Assembly: GCA_015039365.1 (NCBI GenBank)
Contig: WION01000538.1
Span: 1 to 36,024 of the forward strand
Source of the DNA: Amanita rubescens
Lineage: Eukaryota; Basidiomycota; Agaricomycetes; Agaricales; Amanitaceae
Direction: 5' to 3'
Length of the DNA: 36,024 nucleotides
The notes beneath the pieces are model-generated. The model worked only from the letters and a program-made list of their open reading frames with translations. It searched no databases and was not told the origin of the DNA. This document shows positions 19,312 to 29,638 of this stretch, in pieces. The stretch's first letter is position 1, and every line of letters starts with the position of its first letter. Both the position numbers and the translations under genes were made by a program.

Positions 19312-19768
19312 AGTGCTGGTGCTGGTGAATTGTGATGGTGAATTGTGATGGTGAATTGTGATGGTGAATTGTGATGGTGAGTGCTGTGATGGTGAGTGCT
19401 GGTGCTGGTGAGTGCTGTGATGGTGAGTGCTGTGATGGTGAGTGCTGGTGCTGGTGAGTGCTGTGATGGTGAGTGCTGTGATGGTGAGTGCTGGTGCTGG
19501 TGAGTGCTGTGATGGTGAGTGCTGGTGCTGGTGAGTGCTGTGATGGTGAGTGCTGGTGCTGGTGAGTGCTGTGATGGTGAGTGCTGGTGCTGGTGAGTGC
19601 TGGTGCTGGTGAGAGCTGTGATGGTGAGTGCTGGTGCTGGTGAGAGCTGTGATGGTGAGGGCTGGTGCTGGTGAGTGCTGGTGCTGGTGAGCGCTGTGAT
19701 GGTGAGTGCTGGTGCTGGTGAGTGCTGTGATGGTGAGTGCGGGTGTTGGTGAGTGCGGGTGCTGGTTG
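19312..19768. repeat. Minisatellite of GTGAGTGCTG units
   Basis: Two alternating units, GTGAGTGCTGGTGCTG and GTGAGTGCTGTGATG, fill the interval, preceded by four GTGAATTGTGATG units. The unit lengths of 15-16 nt keep long frames open on the minus strand, which gives spurious T/S/H/Q proteins. Confidence 0.85.
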
Positions 19769-20504
19769 TCATATCCCATTCCAGACTCCACCCAAACTCC
19801 ATAACCTCGGACTCCAATGGACACCCTACTATACCCCACATCCATTCCACACTCATATCACATCAGAACATGGCCATAGAACCCCTTGTCGGACTAAGTA
19901 TATAAGGCTTCACTTGTACACATACAGTAGTCTGAATATCAACTTGGATTATGCCCCAACTTGTTCTAACACTCCCTGTCTTTCATCATCTACGACCCCA
20001 TCCAGACCATTCACCTCCAGACTCCAGCCCCAGACTCCAGCTCCAGACTCCAGAGTGAAGTTCTCCAGAAGTTTAGGCAAGACACACATTAGCATGGCAC
20101 AGCTTGCACACTAGCCTTTCCCCACTCAGTCCCAGACCCCATTATACTCTGTCCCAATTAGAATCACTGTCCTTGTGCTGGAAGTTGACTTCTCAGCTAT
20201 GTCTCAGCTATTGGCTAATCAGTACCCAGGATATAATAGTCACATAACTGACCCCATAGCTCAGTCAAAAATGGCATATAAAGCCAAACAGATATAAAAC
20301 CAAAGCCCTCACTTTTTTCGGCCGGGAATGAGACCCATGAGCAGTGGTGGTGGTAGTGAGTTGGCAGTTGTATGAATAGTGGTGATAGTTGATTGTGAAG
20401 AGTGCTGGTGGTGGGATGAGTAGTAATGGTAGTCGTACTGATGGTATGCAGGGTATGTACACCCCCAATGTACCCTGATGGACTTTCTTGATCTGTGGAC
20501 CATG
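19769..20504. other. Interval without a recognisable gene
   Basis: It contains a short run of CCAGACTCCAG repeats (19998-20055) and moderately GTGGT-rich sequence. I see no coding exon with splice support and no element ends. Confidence 0.4.
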
Positions 20505-21265
20505 GTGGTGTTAGTAGTGTTAGCAGTGCTGGTATTATTAGGTAGAGTGTCATGGGAGTGATAGTCACTAGTGGTAGTGGTTGTCAAAGTGGTAGTGGTG
20601 TGACTCATGACACTGGACCATGGTCATGGGTGGTGGTGAGTCTGGTGGTGGCAGTGGTGATGATGGTAGTCTGTAGAATTGCTTGGTGATGATGGTAGTC
20701 TGTAGAATTGCTTGGTGATGTAGTAGGCCACCATTTCATTCAGGCTGAGAATGGCCAGAGCTGAGTGCTGGGGATGTGGCAGTGCATGTGCAAGAGTAGA
20801 TAGGGTGAGTCCTAAGTGCTGGGGGTGCAAGCCTGAGACAGTGGACAGGGGTGGTGGGGGAGGGGGGGCTGGGGGCTGGGACCTAGGATGGTTGAGGCTA
20901 GGACCTAGGGTGGCTAAGGCTGGGACTGAGAGCACAAGTATGGCTGGGCTGGGTGAGAATCAAGCTGCAGTGCCGCACTACCATATCACATGCTCCCTCC
21001 ACATCCACACCCAGTGGAACCTCTTCATTGACCAAGGCGAGTTGGAGGGACAGGGGAAGAGTATGCAAGTGAAGACAAGATGGGGTGAATGGAGCTGGGG
21101 ACAGGGACAGAGCATTGCATGAGAGACAGAACATGCAGGAGAGGGTATGGCAGGATGGAACAAAGCCAGAGCTGAGAGGGTTGAAACAGCATGCAGTGTG
21201 CAACTTAAAGTGTTACAAGTGAGTACTAGTGACTGGTGGTGGTGGTGGTGGTGAGAGTACTGGCA
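20505..21265 (-). repeat. Dispersed repeat, copy B (inverted to copy A)
   Basis: Read on the minus strand it repeats copy A and lacks the solo LTR, so it shows the unoccupied CTTGA site. A short string, HSALAILSLNE, is readable in the same frame in both copies. That may be a fossil coding remnant or chance retention. A 42-nt direct duplication is visible at 20660-20720 (GGTAGTCTGTAGAATTGCTT twice). Confidence 0.7.
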
Positions 21266-21523
21266 GTAGGCCCAGATAGACTATAGTAGGACTAGGTCAC
21301 AGTTGTGGTCATGATATAGTAGTACTAGTGTCAAGTAGTGGTATGCCAATAGTGATGGTAGCCATCTGTTGGCAAAATCAGAGCAGTCACGGTGGTGGTA
21401 GGTGATACATCGTAGTTGTGGTGGAGTCACTGGTGATGGTGAGTACTGTGAGTAGTGGTGGTGGCAGTAAATCATGAGTGAAATGCGGTGGCAGTTATGG
21501 TAGTGATACTGTCAGTAGATGGC

Positions 21524-21773
21524 TGATTGCATCTGACACTGCTGGAACACTGGCTGTCTGATTGTCTGATTGTCTAACCAGCACTGGAACACTAATTGTC
21601 TGACAGCTTGATTGTCTGACATCATCTGACAATGTCTGACAAGTGCCAGATGAGGTGTCAGATGTTGTCAGACAATGTCAGACAATCAGGCTGTCAGACA
21701 ATTAGTGTTCCAGTGCTGGTTAGACAATCAGACAATCAGACAGCCAGTGTTCCAGCAGTGTCAGATGCAATCA
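21524..21773. mobile_element. Long-hairpin (foldback) element, 250 bp
   Basis: The left arm 21524-21620 and the right arm 21677-21773 are nearly perfect reverse complements; the outermost pair is TGATTGCATCTGACACT with AGTGTCAGATGCAATCA. The arms and loop are built from repeated TGTCTGA/TCAGACA motifs. There is no coding capacity. It fits a MITE or foldback element, or a source of double-stranded RNA; a target duplication is not evident. Confidence 0.8.
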
Positions 21774-22239
21774 GATGAAATCAGATTTTTCCCCAATTTC
21801 CTGATGTCAAGAGGACAATAAAAACTCCAAAACCTTAGAAGTCCTTCTCAGTATAGTGGTGGCAGGTGGTGGCAGTTGTAGTGGTAATGGTGGTTGCACT
21901 GATAATGGTGGTGGTGGTCACTCATAGTACTATCATTGATCAGGAATTTGAACAATTTTCAAATATTGTCCATAGCTCCGTGTTCTCATGTCCGACTTAC
22001 CTCAGTCTTTCTCAGACGGGAAAAGGATGTCATAACTACTGTCCTGCAATACCATCACACTTTTTGCATTTGTAGTTCCTAGATGCTGAATGATTCTATG
22101 TTCTGACCCGGAATTTGAACAAAACTGTCACGCTTTGTCACGCTTTGTCATCCCGGGAAATCAAACTCCGCAACGCACGTCACGGTCGAATTCACGTCGA
22201 AAACAACGTTGGGTATTCTATTCGAGAAAATCAAGGTAT
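21774..22239. other. Interval without a recognisable gene
   Basis: It holds a GTGGTGG stretch at 21855-21925 and a duplicated TGTCACGCTT motif at 22125-22145. No gene is supported. Confidence 0.4.
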
Positions 22240-23211
22240 CTACATGTTTTGCGGAACGGTATAGTAAAATGTATTATAAGGACTATTTGAATATATCGGG
22301 TTATGAAAATAGCCTTGGAAATTACCATTTAGTTGAGGAACCTGTGATGAATAGTAAGGATTCGGAGTCGTAGCTACAGCATTTCTGGGAGCATGTAGCA
22401 TATGATTACTGGATGAGCTTGATGCTTCAGAAGTTGTAGTAGGGCCTTGAACAGATCGGTTCGAACGGCGGAAGAGGCCAGAAAATTGAGGATCTTCTTT
22501 TAGCTCGGGATGTGCTTCAAAGTGATCCTGGATGGCTTTCCGGATGTCCGCTTTCAAAGTCTTGTCTGTAAATGGAACACCGAGAGCGAGAGCAATGTCT
22601 TCCAAGTCGTTTTTATTTTTACTGGACAGAGAACCCAAGAACAGTTCATTGCGAAGGCACTGAGCTTGTCGCTCTGCTTTCTTTGCATTGCGCCGCTTTG
22701 CCCTCTCTTCTTCAATACATTTGTTTTCAGCCTTCTTTGCATCCTGGGCTGCGCGACGGGCAAGCGCTTCTGAGCTTGTGAGGATTTCTCTGTGGTCTAC
22801 ATGAACTGAGCGGTTTCGGCGTTGTAACTGTGCCTCTCTAGCATATTTTTGCCGAGTGGTATGTGCCAGCTGGTTGGCCATGATAATACTCCGAGCCTTG
22901 TATCGCGTCCTATCTCCGAGTAAGATCTCAACAAGATCTAAGGCATCTTTAATTGCAGCTGGATGATCGGCTTCCTGGTCGTGTATTGCTGCTGCGATAC
23001 AGCCCATCCTTCGACGGACTTCCTTGGCTGGCACATGGTCAGCAGAATTAGATCCAGAGTGGCCTATACTGGACAATGCGAGGCTAGATGATGACGAAGC
23101 CGATAAGGAGCCTGTATTCAGGCCTCTTATGCTTGATGTAGTAAGCGACGGTTGTGCGCTACAGTCCAATAAATCATCTAAAATCCAAAAAGAAAAGTTT
23201 ACTAGGCTCAC
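22240..23211 (-). pseudogene. C-terminal part of pogo-like protein with SAP-like region
   Basis: The 323-codon minus frame has a serine-rich start, a conserved-looking helix (LVEILLGDRTRYKARSI), a long basic coiled coil (about residues 140-190, rich in A/K/E/R) and a SAP-like helix-turn-helix (NDLEDIALALGVPFTDKTLK). SAP-like modules bind AT-rich DNA. The first codon of this frame is a GTG that looks like a splice donor (GTGAGC after AACAG at 23211), and TTTTAG follows 34 nt later, so the real exon probably starts near 23178 and continues an upstream exon. It lies downstream, on the same strand, of a pogo-type DDE fragment, so I infer it is the tail of that transposase gene. It could be a separate gene. 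Confidence 0.5.
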
Positions 23212-23597
23212 CTGTTAGGCCGCTGTAACGGATGGAATCCTGTTACAGTGTGCAGCATGCTCTGAAGCCTTCCGAAGATGTCCTCCGCCATCCACCTTCG
23301 ATCCGCTTTCCGTCCGCTTCCGTCCGCTTTCGATCCGCTTCGATCTGCTCCGCTCCGACGCGCGGGAATTCGTCGGAGTATGTCGGATGCACGGGAATAT
23401 GTCGGATTATGTCGGACCACAAGCGCATGGTAAGCGCATGGTAGTTACTATAAGTACATGTCACATGTAGTCGTATACAATAGCTACGAACGAGAATTGG
23501 AGTTCCCTTCCCCTCAGATCAGCCTTAGCTTAAGTCTGTGCACTATTGTGCATGGCACCTGCAGTGCTGGGTACAACCCAGAGCACATTGCAGTGTT

Positions 23598-23951
23598 TCA
23601 CCGCGTAATCTCATCTCCTGCGATATTCTGGCTCTGAGCATTGAACGCGGGTGGTGCGGTGGTCACATTTGATTCAGCTGAGTTGACTGCGGATGTTTCC
23701 GGGAGTGGTGTCGGTCCAGTCATCACGTTGACAGGACCTGGGGTGTAATCTCCAGGTGCGCAATTACTAGTAGTGGGAGATGCATGTGTAGAATGCATGG
23801 CCGAAGTAGAAGGGACTTGTGTGCGGGTTCCCATGTCACCAGTGATTAGATAATGGGTACCGTCACCAGCATCCTGACCATCACCGTCATCATCGCCAGT
23901 GTTGCCTTCAAGGTCTATGTCATCATCGGACGAATTCCCGATTTTTTCCAA
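23598..23951 (-). pseudogene. Acidic linker frame between pogo fragments
   Basis: A 117-codon frame that begins with an acidic run (SSDDDIDLEGNTGDDDGDG) and continues T/S/P-rich. It overlaps the end of the DDE fragment in another frame, so a frameshift or an unrecognised intron separates them. It is probably linker sequence of the same dead transposase gene. Confidence 0.35.
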
Positions 23952-24199
23952 GCCTTCAAGATTATTCCAGCAGTGAATGCTTGTTCCCGTGCTTTCATGT
24001 AGACACTAACGACGTCAGCACGTGGAAGCCCAAGACCCGTCACTGCAACATATTTCTCAAGCTCCTTCTGCCACACGCGTTGTAACAGTGGCCCAAAGAC
24101 GCCACTGATGTCTAAAGGCTGCAGCTTATGTGTCGTCTTTGGTGGTAAGCAATACTTGGTGATGTGGGCCATCGCTTCGCGTGGCATGTCCGAGGCCAC
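23915..24199 (-). pseudogene. Pogo-like DDE_1 transposase fragment
   Basis: The frame contains YCLPPKTTHKLQPLD followed by GVFGPLLQRVW and KAWKKSGIRP. These are the motifs at the end of the DDE_1 catalytic domain in pogo/Fot1-like transposases; H in TTH and the LQPLD string are highly characteristic. The N-terminal DNA-binding part and the first catalytic aspartates are not found upstream, and the frame stops right after SGIRP, where the family continues with NP. It is a non-functional remnant. Confidence 0.7.
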
Positions 24200-25298
24200 C
24201 TTATTATGTAATAATATGAATGACCTTGTTTAACTAATCTAGTACATGTATTGGTATTTAGTACCAAGTAAGCATGGTACCCAGTTCCCAGCATGCAGAT
24301 GCAGTGGCTGGATCATTGAAATAGGTCAAGTTCATGGGGGTGGTGATTGAGCGGGTGATGGGTCGAAAGCTGCCAAAAGAAGCTGAGCCAATCAGAGCCA
24401 GCTCCAAATTTAGGCGACTCGGCTATGACCGATATCTGCACTGAAGTCTGGAGGGATCATGGCGGTTCACCTGAATCACGGCAGCCCACCCTGGACATGA
24501 CAGGCAGTGGATCATAGTCTGATAATAAATTTTATGTTCATTTTGTTTGATGCAGACCATGATACTTGTACATTCTACTATAGTTTGTTTGTTTCAGAAG
24601 GTCTCAGCCATCATCGGCAGCTTAAAGTGTTACAAAACTCGTCACTAAAAAAACCGATTCCTCCTTTCAGTCGGCCTCGGAATAACTCGATGTTCCTTTC
24701 TTTGGCTAATAGAATCACAGTAGTACTTACCACCATCATGACAAATGCTTCCACCCACTACTCCTTAGTACTGCCAGTCCTCATCACCACCATCACCACC
24801 ATCACCACCACCACCACCACCCAGTGACTACCACTCACAAGTAACTACCAGCTGGCAGTAGTGAGGCTGCTACTGCCCCCAATGACTTCCATCACAACCG
24901 TTGCACCACCACTAGTACTCTTCACCATCCACTATCACTTGGCGATGTGGGCCACCGCTTTGCGTGGCATGTCTGAGGCCATCCTTTTTTTTGGCTATAA
25001 TCTATAATGTTAGCGGACAACGGTGTGAGAAGCTCGTAATACTATACTGGAGGGCACAGGAACATAGTGTGGGGTCTGGGGCATTATGGATCAGCTGTGG
25101 TCACTGGTGAAGGTGGGGCAAGATACCTGATCAGCTCATTACACCAACCAGCGCTTTGTCAGCGTATCCGCTTAGTTGCTGGGAGGCAGGTAGCAACGCC
25201 TAGCGGTAACCGCCTACCACTAAAAAATGGGTACAGCCGGCGGTACCCATATCATGTGACCATTACACTATGTTTAAGTAATAGTGGTGCCTTATAGT
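24200..25298. repeat. Dispersed repeat copy with pogo-derived end, no gene
   Basis: It holds the end motif GTCGGCCTCGGAATAAC (24673), a CATCACCAC run (24783-24823) and, at 24942-24985, a second copy of the pogo exon piece (CTTGGCGATGTGGGCCACCG). That second copy matches the sequence flanking the hAT insertion at 16921 and shows what the site looked like before insertion. No intact gene is seen. Confidence 0.5.
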
Positions 25299-26010
25299 AT
25301 GGTGTGATGTACACCTTCTGAGGGGAGATTTGGGTATGGTGTGCTGTACACGATTTGAGGAGAGATTTGAATATGGTGTGTTGTACACCATCTTTGGGTA
25401 TGGTGTGCTGTACACCATTTGAGGAGAGATTTGAAAATGGTGTGTTTGTACACCATCTGTGGGGAGATATAGTGTGTTGTACACCATCTGTGGCGAGGTA
25501 TGGTGTGTTGTACACTGTCTGAGGGGTATGGTGAGCTGTACACCATCTAGATATGGTGATTTCCACACCAAATTCAGGATTCCATTACCATATTTAGTAA
25601 CCTATTACCATATTTGGCAGAAAGAGCTGTATTATAGAAGGATTCATTGCCATATTTGGTAACCTATTACCATATTTGGCAATGCAGAATGGTGATTTGT
25701 ACACCATTTTTGTATGATGTTGGAAACACCATAATACACCTATTACCATATTTGGAAATACACTTGCATTTTCAGAATGGTGATTTGTACACCATATTTT
25801 CAATGTATGGTGTTGCTAACACCATTTCTGACCAATTGGCAACATGGTGAAATATATACCATATTGAACAATAAGGTGATTCTGACACCATCTTTGGAAA
25901 GTGAATTGTACACCATACTGTAGGGTGTTTTCAACACCATTTTTAATCAATCAGATATGGTGAATTATCCACCATATTAAATGTTATGCATTATGGTGGG
26001 TCCAACACCG
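25299..26010. repeat. Array of about 19 short palindromes, ATGGTG-N7-CACCAT
   Basis: Units of about 19 nt with arms ATGGTG and CACCAT occur at roughly 25299, 25335, 25373, 25400, 25437, 25470, 25500, 25528, 25553, 25689, 25714, 25777, 25807, 25844, 25873, 25900, 25922, 25957 and 25993. In the left half the core is nearly fixed (GTGYTGTAC) and the spacers carry GAGGGGAGATTTG; in the right half cores differ but arms are kept, sometimes with matched changes (GGTGTT/AACACC). Some spacers on the right are repeats of TTACCATATTTGG. Minus-strand open frames here are by-products of the repeat. Confidence 0.85.
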
Positions 26011-26887
26011 TAAGGCTCCAACCGTATTATCTATCTACCGTGTATATACAGTAGATACGGTATACGTATACGTATATGTATAGGGTCTGTGGAGGAAAGG
26101 CCAAAACATACAGTATATGGTTTATTTATACGGTTGTCTCCGGAACAAATACGCCCAAAGAAAGCTGGCCTGCATCGCGTTTCACGGCTGCACGATTCGT
26201 GCCTCAGACAGTGCTGAAGGCTATGGCAATCGACCAGATCAAAACTCTCATGCAACATAGACCGTGATTGATGTGTAGTTGGGCAGAATCAGCCCGGCAT
26301 CGACTGGCATCATCAGGAGGAGGGCCAACCGGGGAAGGATAATCTATGCCAGCCATTGCCAGACAGCAACGGCCAACGGTCAGTCCACACACTCCGAAAT
26401 TTCAAATATGGTGGGCGAGGTGGACTGGACGATAATCTATTGGTCAACTTATGGAAGGTAAGTGTTATCAGAATTGCATTACTAACTAGTAAACTGACCA
26501 TTTATGCTTCTGTCGTTATGTAGAACCTTTCAGGAGTGTTCCCGACCATTGCTTTACTTGCACGCGACATCCTTGCCATACCAGCCACGAGCGTCGCAGT
26601 AGAACGGGTGTTTTCCAAATCCAGGCATATCTGCACTGATCTTCGTAGCTCTCTCAGGGCTGAAACAGTTCGCGAGGCCCTTTTGACGAAGGTATGGATC
26701 CGGAGTGGGCTTCTAGAAGTCGTCCAGAAGCCAGCAAAAGTGCCTAAAGCACAGCTCAGTGGGGACTGCCACAATAACCATATATAGATACTGTATAACT
26801 GTATTTATATGGTAATAGAGTATAATTTACCGTATCCGTATATTTACACCCTCAGGCCTATACATATACTATATGGTTGGAGCCTTA
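26011..26887 (+). mobile_element. Internally deleted hAT element, TSD CAACACCG
   Basis: The 877-bp element starts TAAGGCTCCAACC and ends GGTTGGAGCCTTA, perfect 13-nt inverted ends, and is flanked by the 8-bp duplication CAACACCG (26003-26010 and 26888-26895). Subterminal TACGGTATA/CGTATA motifs repeat at both sides. It landed within the last palindrome of the neighbouring array. The middle keeps only the end of a hAT transposase gene, so it needs a helper transposase. Confidence 0.92.
26524..26787 (+). pseudogene. hAT transposase C-terminal exon remnant
   Basis: The frame reads FPTIALLARDILAIPATS then VAVERVFSKSRH, the hAT C-terminal dimerisation region, with a stop at 26785-26787. A donor GTAAGT at 26458 and an acceptor TATGTAG ending 26523 suggest a preceding exon (EVDWTIIYWSTYG), but the phase does not join cleanly. 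The BED finger and the first two catalytic aspartates are missing. It is much diverged from the transposase at 11660. Confidence 0.75.
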
Positions 26888-27447
26888 CAACACCGTTGTG
26901 GAAAGCATTAAATGTTTTTCCGAGGCCGAGTGAAACGAAGGCTCGGTCTTATAGCGAGCATTTTTCATCAGTAAGGCTGAGACACGCCGGTATCTTCCGT
27001 GAACGGTGACCCTATCAAGTTTTAGGGGTAGCATTCCTTCAACGAAGTTAGGCCTCGACATGCCGTGCATCGCAGCGGCCCCGTAACAGACACGTACTGC
27101 CACCAAAAAAGAGGAACGGATGGTCGAAATTCCCTCAGCACGTGACATATCTGATGTGATAGTTTTTCCAAAAACCATCGATCGTACATATCTGGATTCT
27201 GCCCTGGTACGTGAGCGCGTGAGCGCTGTATGCTCGTCTGCTCACCGTCTCATCTATCTAGGGTCTATCTTATCAACGCCAAGGCTTGATTTCCCCACCG
27301 TACTCTTTACGAACCGCCGTCTAACGTTTCCTCTACACCAGTGGTCATGCCGGCGCCTAGCAACCTGGTGATTTAGCCCCCACCACTCCCCGCATTGCCC
27401 TGCCGTCCTTGGTACCTCAGTACCACCACTGCTCTATTGCTGTTGTC
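26888..27447. other. Interval with repeat end motif, no gene
   Basis: At 26920-27000 there is an inverted, diverged copy of the CTCGGCCTCGG end motif seen at 18367 and 24660, and at 27050-27085 a GGCCTCGACATGCCGTGCAT block similar to the pogo-derived piece. No gene is supported. Confidence 0.4.
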
Positions 27448-28045
27448 CATGGTTTTCTCAGCAGCATTGCTGCCCCGTGGCCTGTGGTTCTCCAACACCG
27501 TTCCTCCGCCTCTCGCCCACAGTTTTTCGTACACCAGCATGCCCATCATTCTTGAGAACTATCCCCCATGCCCTCGTCTGCGGTTTTGTTATACTGGCAC
27601 CCCCCATGGTTCTTTGGAACCATTCGCCATGCCCCCGCCCGCGGTTTTCTGACACTAGCAATGCCATGGTTCTTGCGAACCGTTCGCCCACCCTTGCCCG
27701 TGGTTTTCTTACACCAAGCACCCCCATGGTTCTGTAGAACCAATCATCACGCCCCCACCCACAGTTTTCTTACACCAGCACGCCGTGGTTCTTGAGAACC
27801 GTTCGCCATGCCCCCCGGGCCGCCCGTGGTATTCTTACACTGGCGCCCATGGTTTTCCAGAACCATTCTCCACGCCTTCGCCTGTGGTTTTCTTACACCA
27901 GTACGTACCCCCGTGGTTTTCTTACACCAACACCTCCATGGTTTTTTAGAACTGTTCCCACGACCCGCGGTTTTTCTACACCAGTACCCCAATGGTTTTT
28001 AGAGCCATTTTCCACCCCCTCGCCCGTGGTTTTCTTACACCGACA
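27448..28045. repeat. Minisatellite of about 60-bp units with hairpin core
   Basis: About ten units follow one another, each with a CCATGGTTCTTGAGAACC-like hairpin core, a C-rich part (CGCCATGCCCCCGCCCG) and TGGTTTTCTTACACCA. Unit length varies between 50 and 65 nt and the hairpin arms vary more than the GTTTTCTTACACC part. The proline-rich frames on the plus strand and glycine-rich ones on the minus strand are repeat artefacts. Confidence 0.8.
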
Positions 28046-29638
28046 TCGGCCATTTGGCGTTGCATGGGTACACCCGCGATTGTACCCCATCATCATCGGC
28101 ATTTTTCTCCTCTTCCCATTTTGACCATACGTCCCCAACTCTCCGGCACTGCTAGCCGTGCGATCAGGGCGAAGCAGCTATTAAGATGCATCATCCACAG
28201 CAGCCTCCAGCATGTTTCGCTGGTGTTCGTTGCGACAGTGACTATGATATAGTATGACCATTCGGTCAGACACGACCGGGGGCGTCGTATGAACACCTGC
28301 TATGCATCCACATCAACTCTCCCACCTCATTCTCCACCACGAACATAGCCACCACCCTCTACTCAACCCCCGTCTTTCTCCTCTAGCTGTAGCTGCCGTA
28401 TTCACTTTCAGCATAGCCAACAGGAAATTTGGCACATCGAGCCCCCCATCAGCTCATTCTCCCCCTGCAGCACCTCCACCAGACGAATCGCTACGCAGTG
28501 TCCAAGCTGCGGAAGTCACCGTATATCACGTGGACTAGTTGGACCGTCAAACCTCAACCACGGACAGCGTTCAAATTAAGCTTTACGCCCGCCTGCGCGG
28601 CACAACCCGCAACATCCTTGGCCAATATGAAAAATGAGGGGGGCCTCGGAATTCCAGTTACAATTAGCCCCGGGCAAGTGATATTTGCAAGTTATCTGGC
28701 ATACGCATACACGACTCGGGACAAATGCATAATTACTTCTAGTAAACCGTCAATACCAGCGGCAACTTGTCATCATTGGTGTCAACCACTACATTGGCCT
28801 CAAATTTCAAATAAAGTACATCCCCTATATGCATCCTCCATATAGATGTGATCTCTGTCGACTCCATATGGGATTTGCGTGTTTTGGTTGAGTAATAAAA
28901 TAATGCGTGCGTGTCCGTTACTTTCACCACTTTCGTCCATCTAACGTCGGGGTGCAGGGCAATGGTCTAGTAATCCATGTGTCAACTGCCATAGATGAAC
29001 CCACCACGCCTATATTGGTGAGAGCGGTATGGTCTTTAACAGGAACCGGGACGGCTCGTGCGGACTTCAGACCGTTGTAGATAAGTATACCCATTCGATA
29101 AGGGCGCTATTACTAAGCCAGCAGTCAGCTAAACGTCACAACATTGGTTTCCGCTGCGGTAACGGACTGGAAGATTACTGGTAGTTTGGCTGTAGGTGGC
29201 CATAAGGTTGTCGCGTACGTGAGCAACATGGTCGTAGGCTGTTATCCGAGTTGCGTGGAGGAATGGCATGTTCCAAAACAAGAACGAAAGAGAACGCCTG
29301 AGCACGTTTCTTATTTATGGATTGGTGATAACCCCTCTCTCTCTTTTTGAACAACCGGAGTTTGTGCGGATGGACGTCCTCCTGCCACCGAAGGGGTGAT
29401 CTAGAGAAAGAGAAGACCTCACGAGGCTGATTATATCATTGTTTTATGTATCAGTTCAGCCAAGGCAGTAATATGCAATGAGTCGTAACGTAGAAAGTAT
29501 TGAAGCCTATTTCCTCCTTTTATCCAATTTTTATTTATTTAGGGCATATCGAGAAAAGAAACAAACGATGATGATTCACCTCAATTGATATTCATAGTAT
29601 CCATTTCACGTTTTTTCCCACTTTTCCTCGCCGAGGTC
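28046..29638. other. Interval without a supported gene
   Basis: There are a few modest open frames (minus 28739-28930 with GDVLYLKFEANVVVDTNDD, plus 29144-29350 with VTDWKITGSLAVGGHK), but I could not join any into a gene with consistent splice phases. A decayed gene around 28600-29250 is possible. The end of the interval is the 3' flank of the minus-strand gene at 29639. Confidence 0.35.

Noticed and set aside
19312..19768. Minisatellite with GTGAGTG taken as part of the micro-exon system
   Set aside because: The GTGAGT motif is present, but there is no AG three bases before it and the units are 15-16 nt, too short for introns.
19177..19856. Minus-strand proteins rich in T, S, H and Q (199-222 codons)
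   Set aside because: They arise from the minisatellite; more than one frame is open at once and the composition is that of the repeat.
25252..25571. Three overlapping minus-strand frames in the palindrome array
   Set aside because: All three frames are open because the repeat lacks stop triplets on that strand; no evidence for a protein.
27395..28252. Proline- and phenylalanine-rich frames in the 60-bp minisatellite
   Set aside because: Frames on both strands are open through the repeat and none has a credible start or end.
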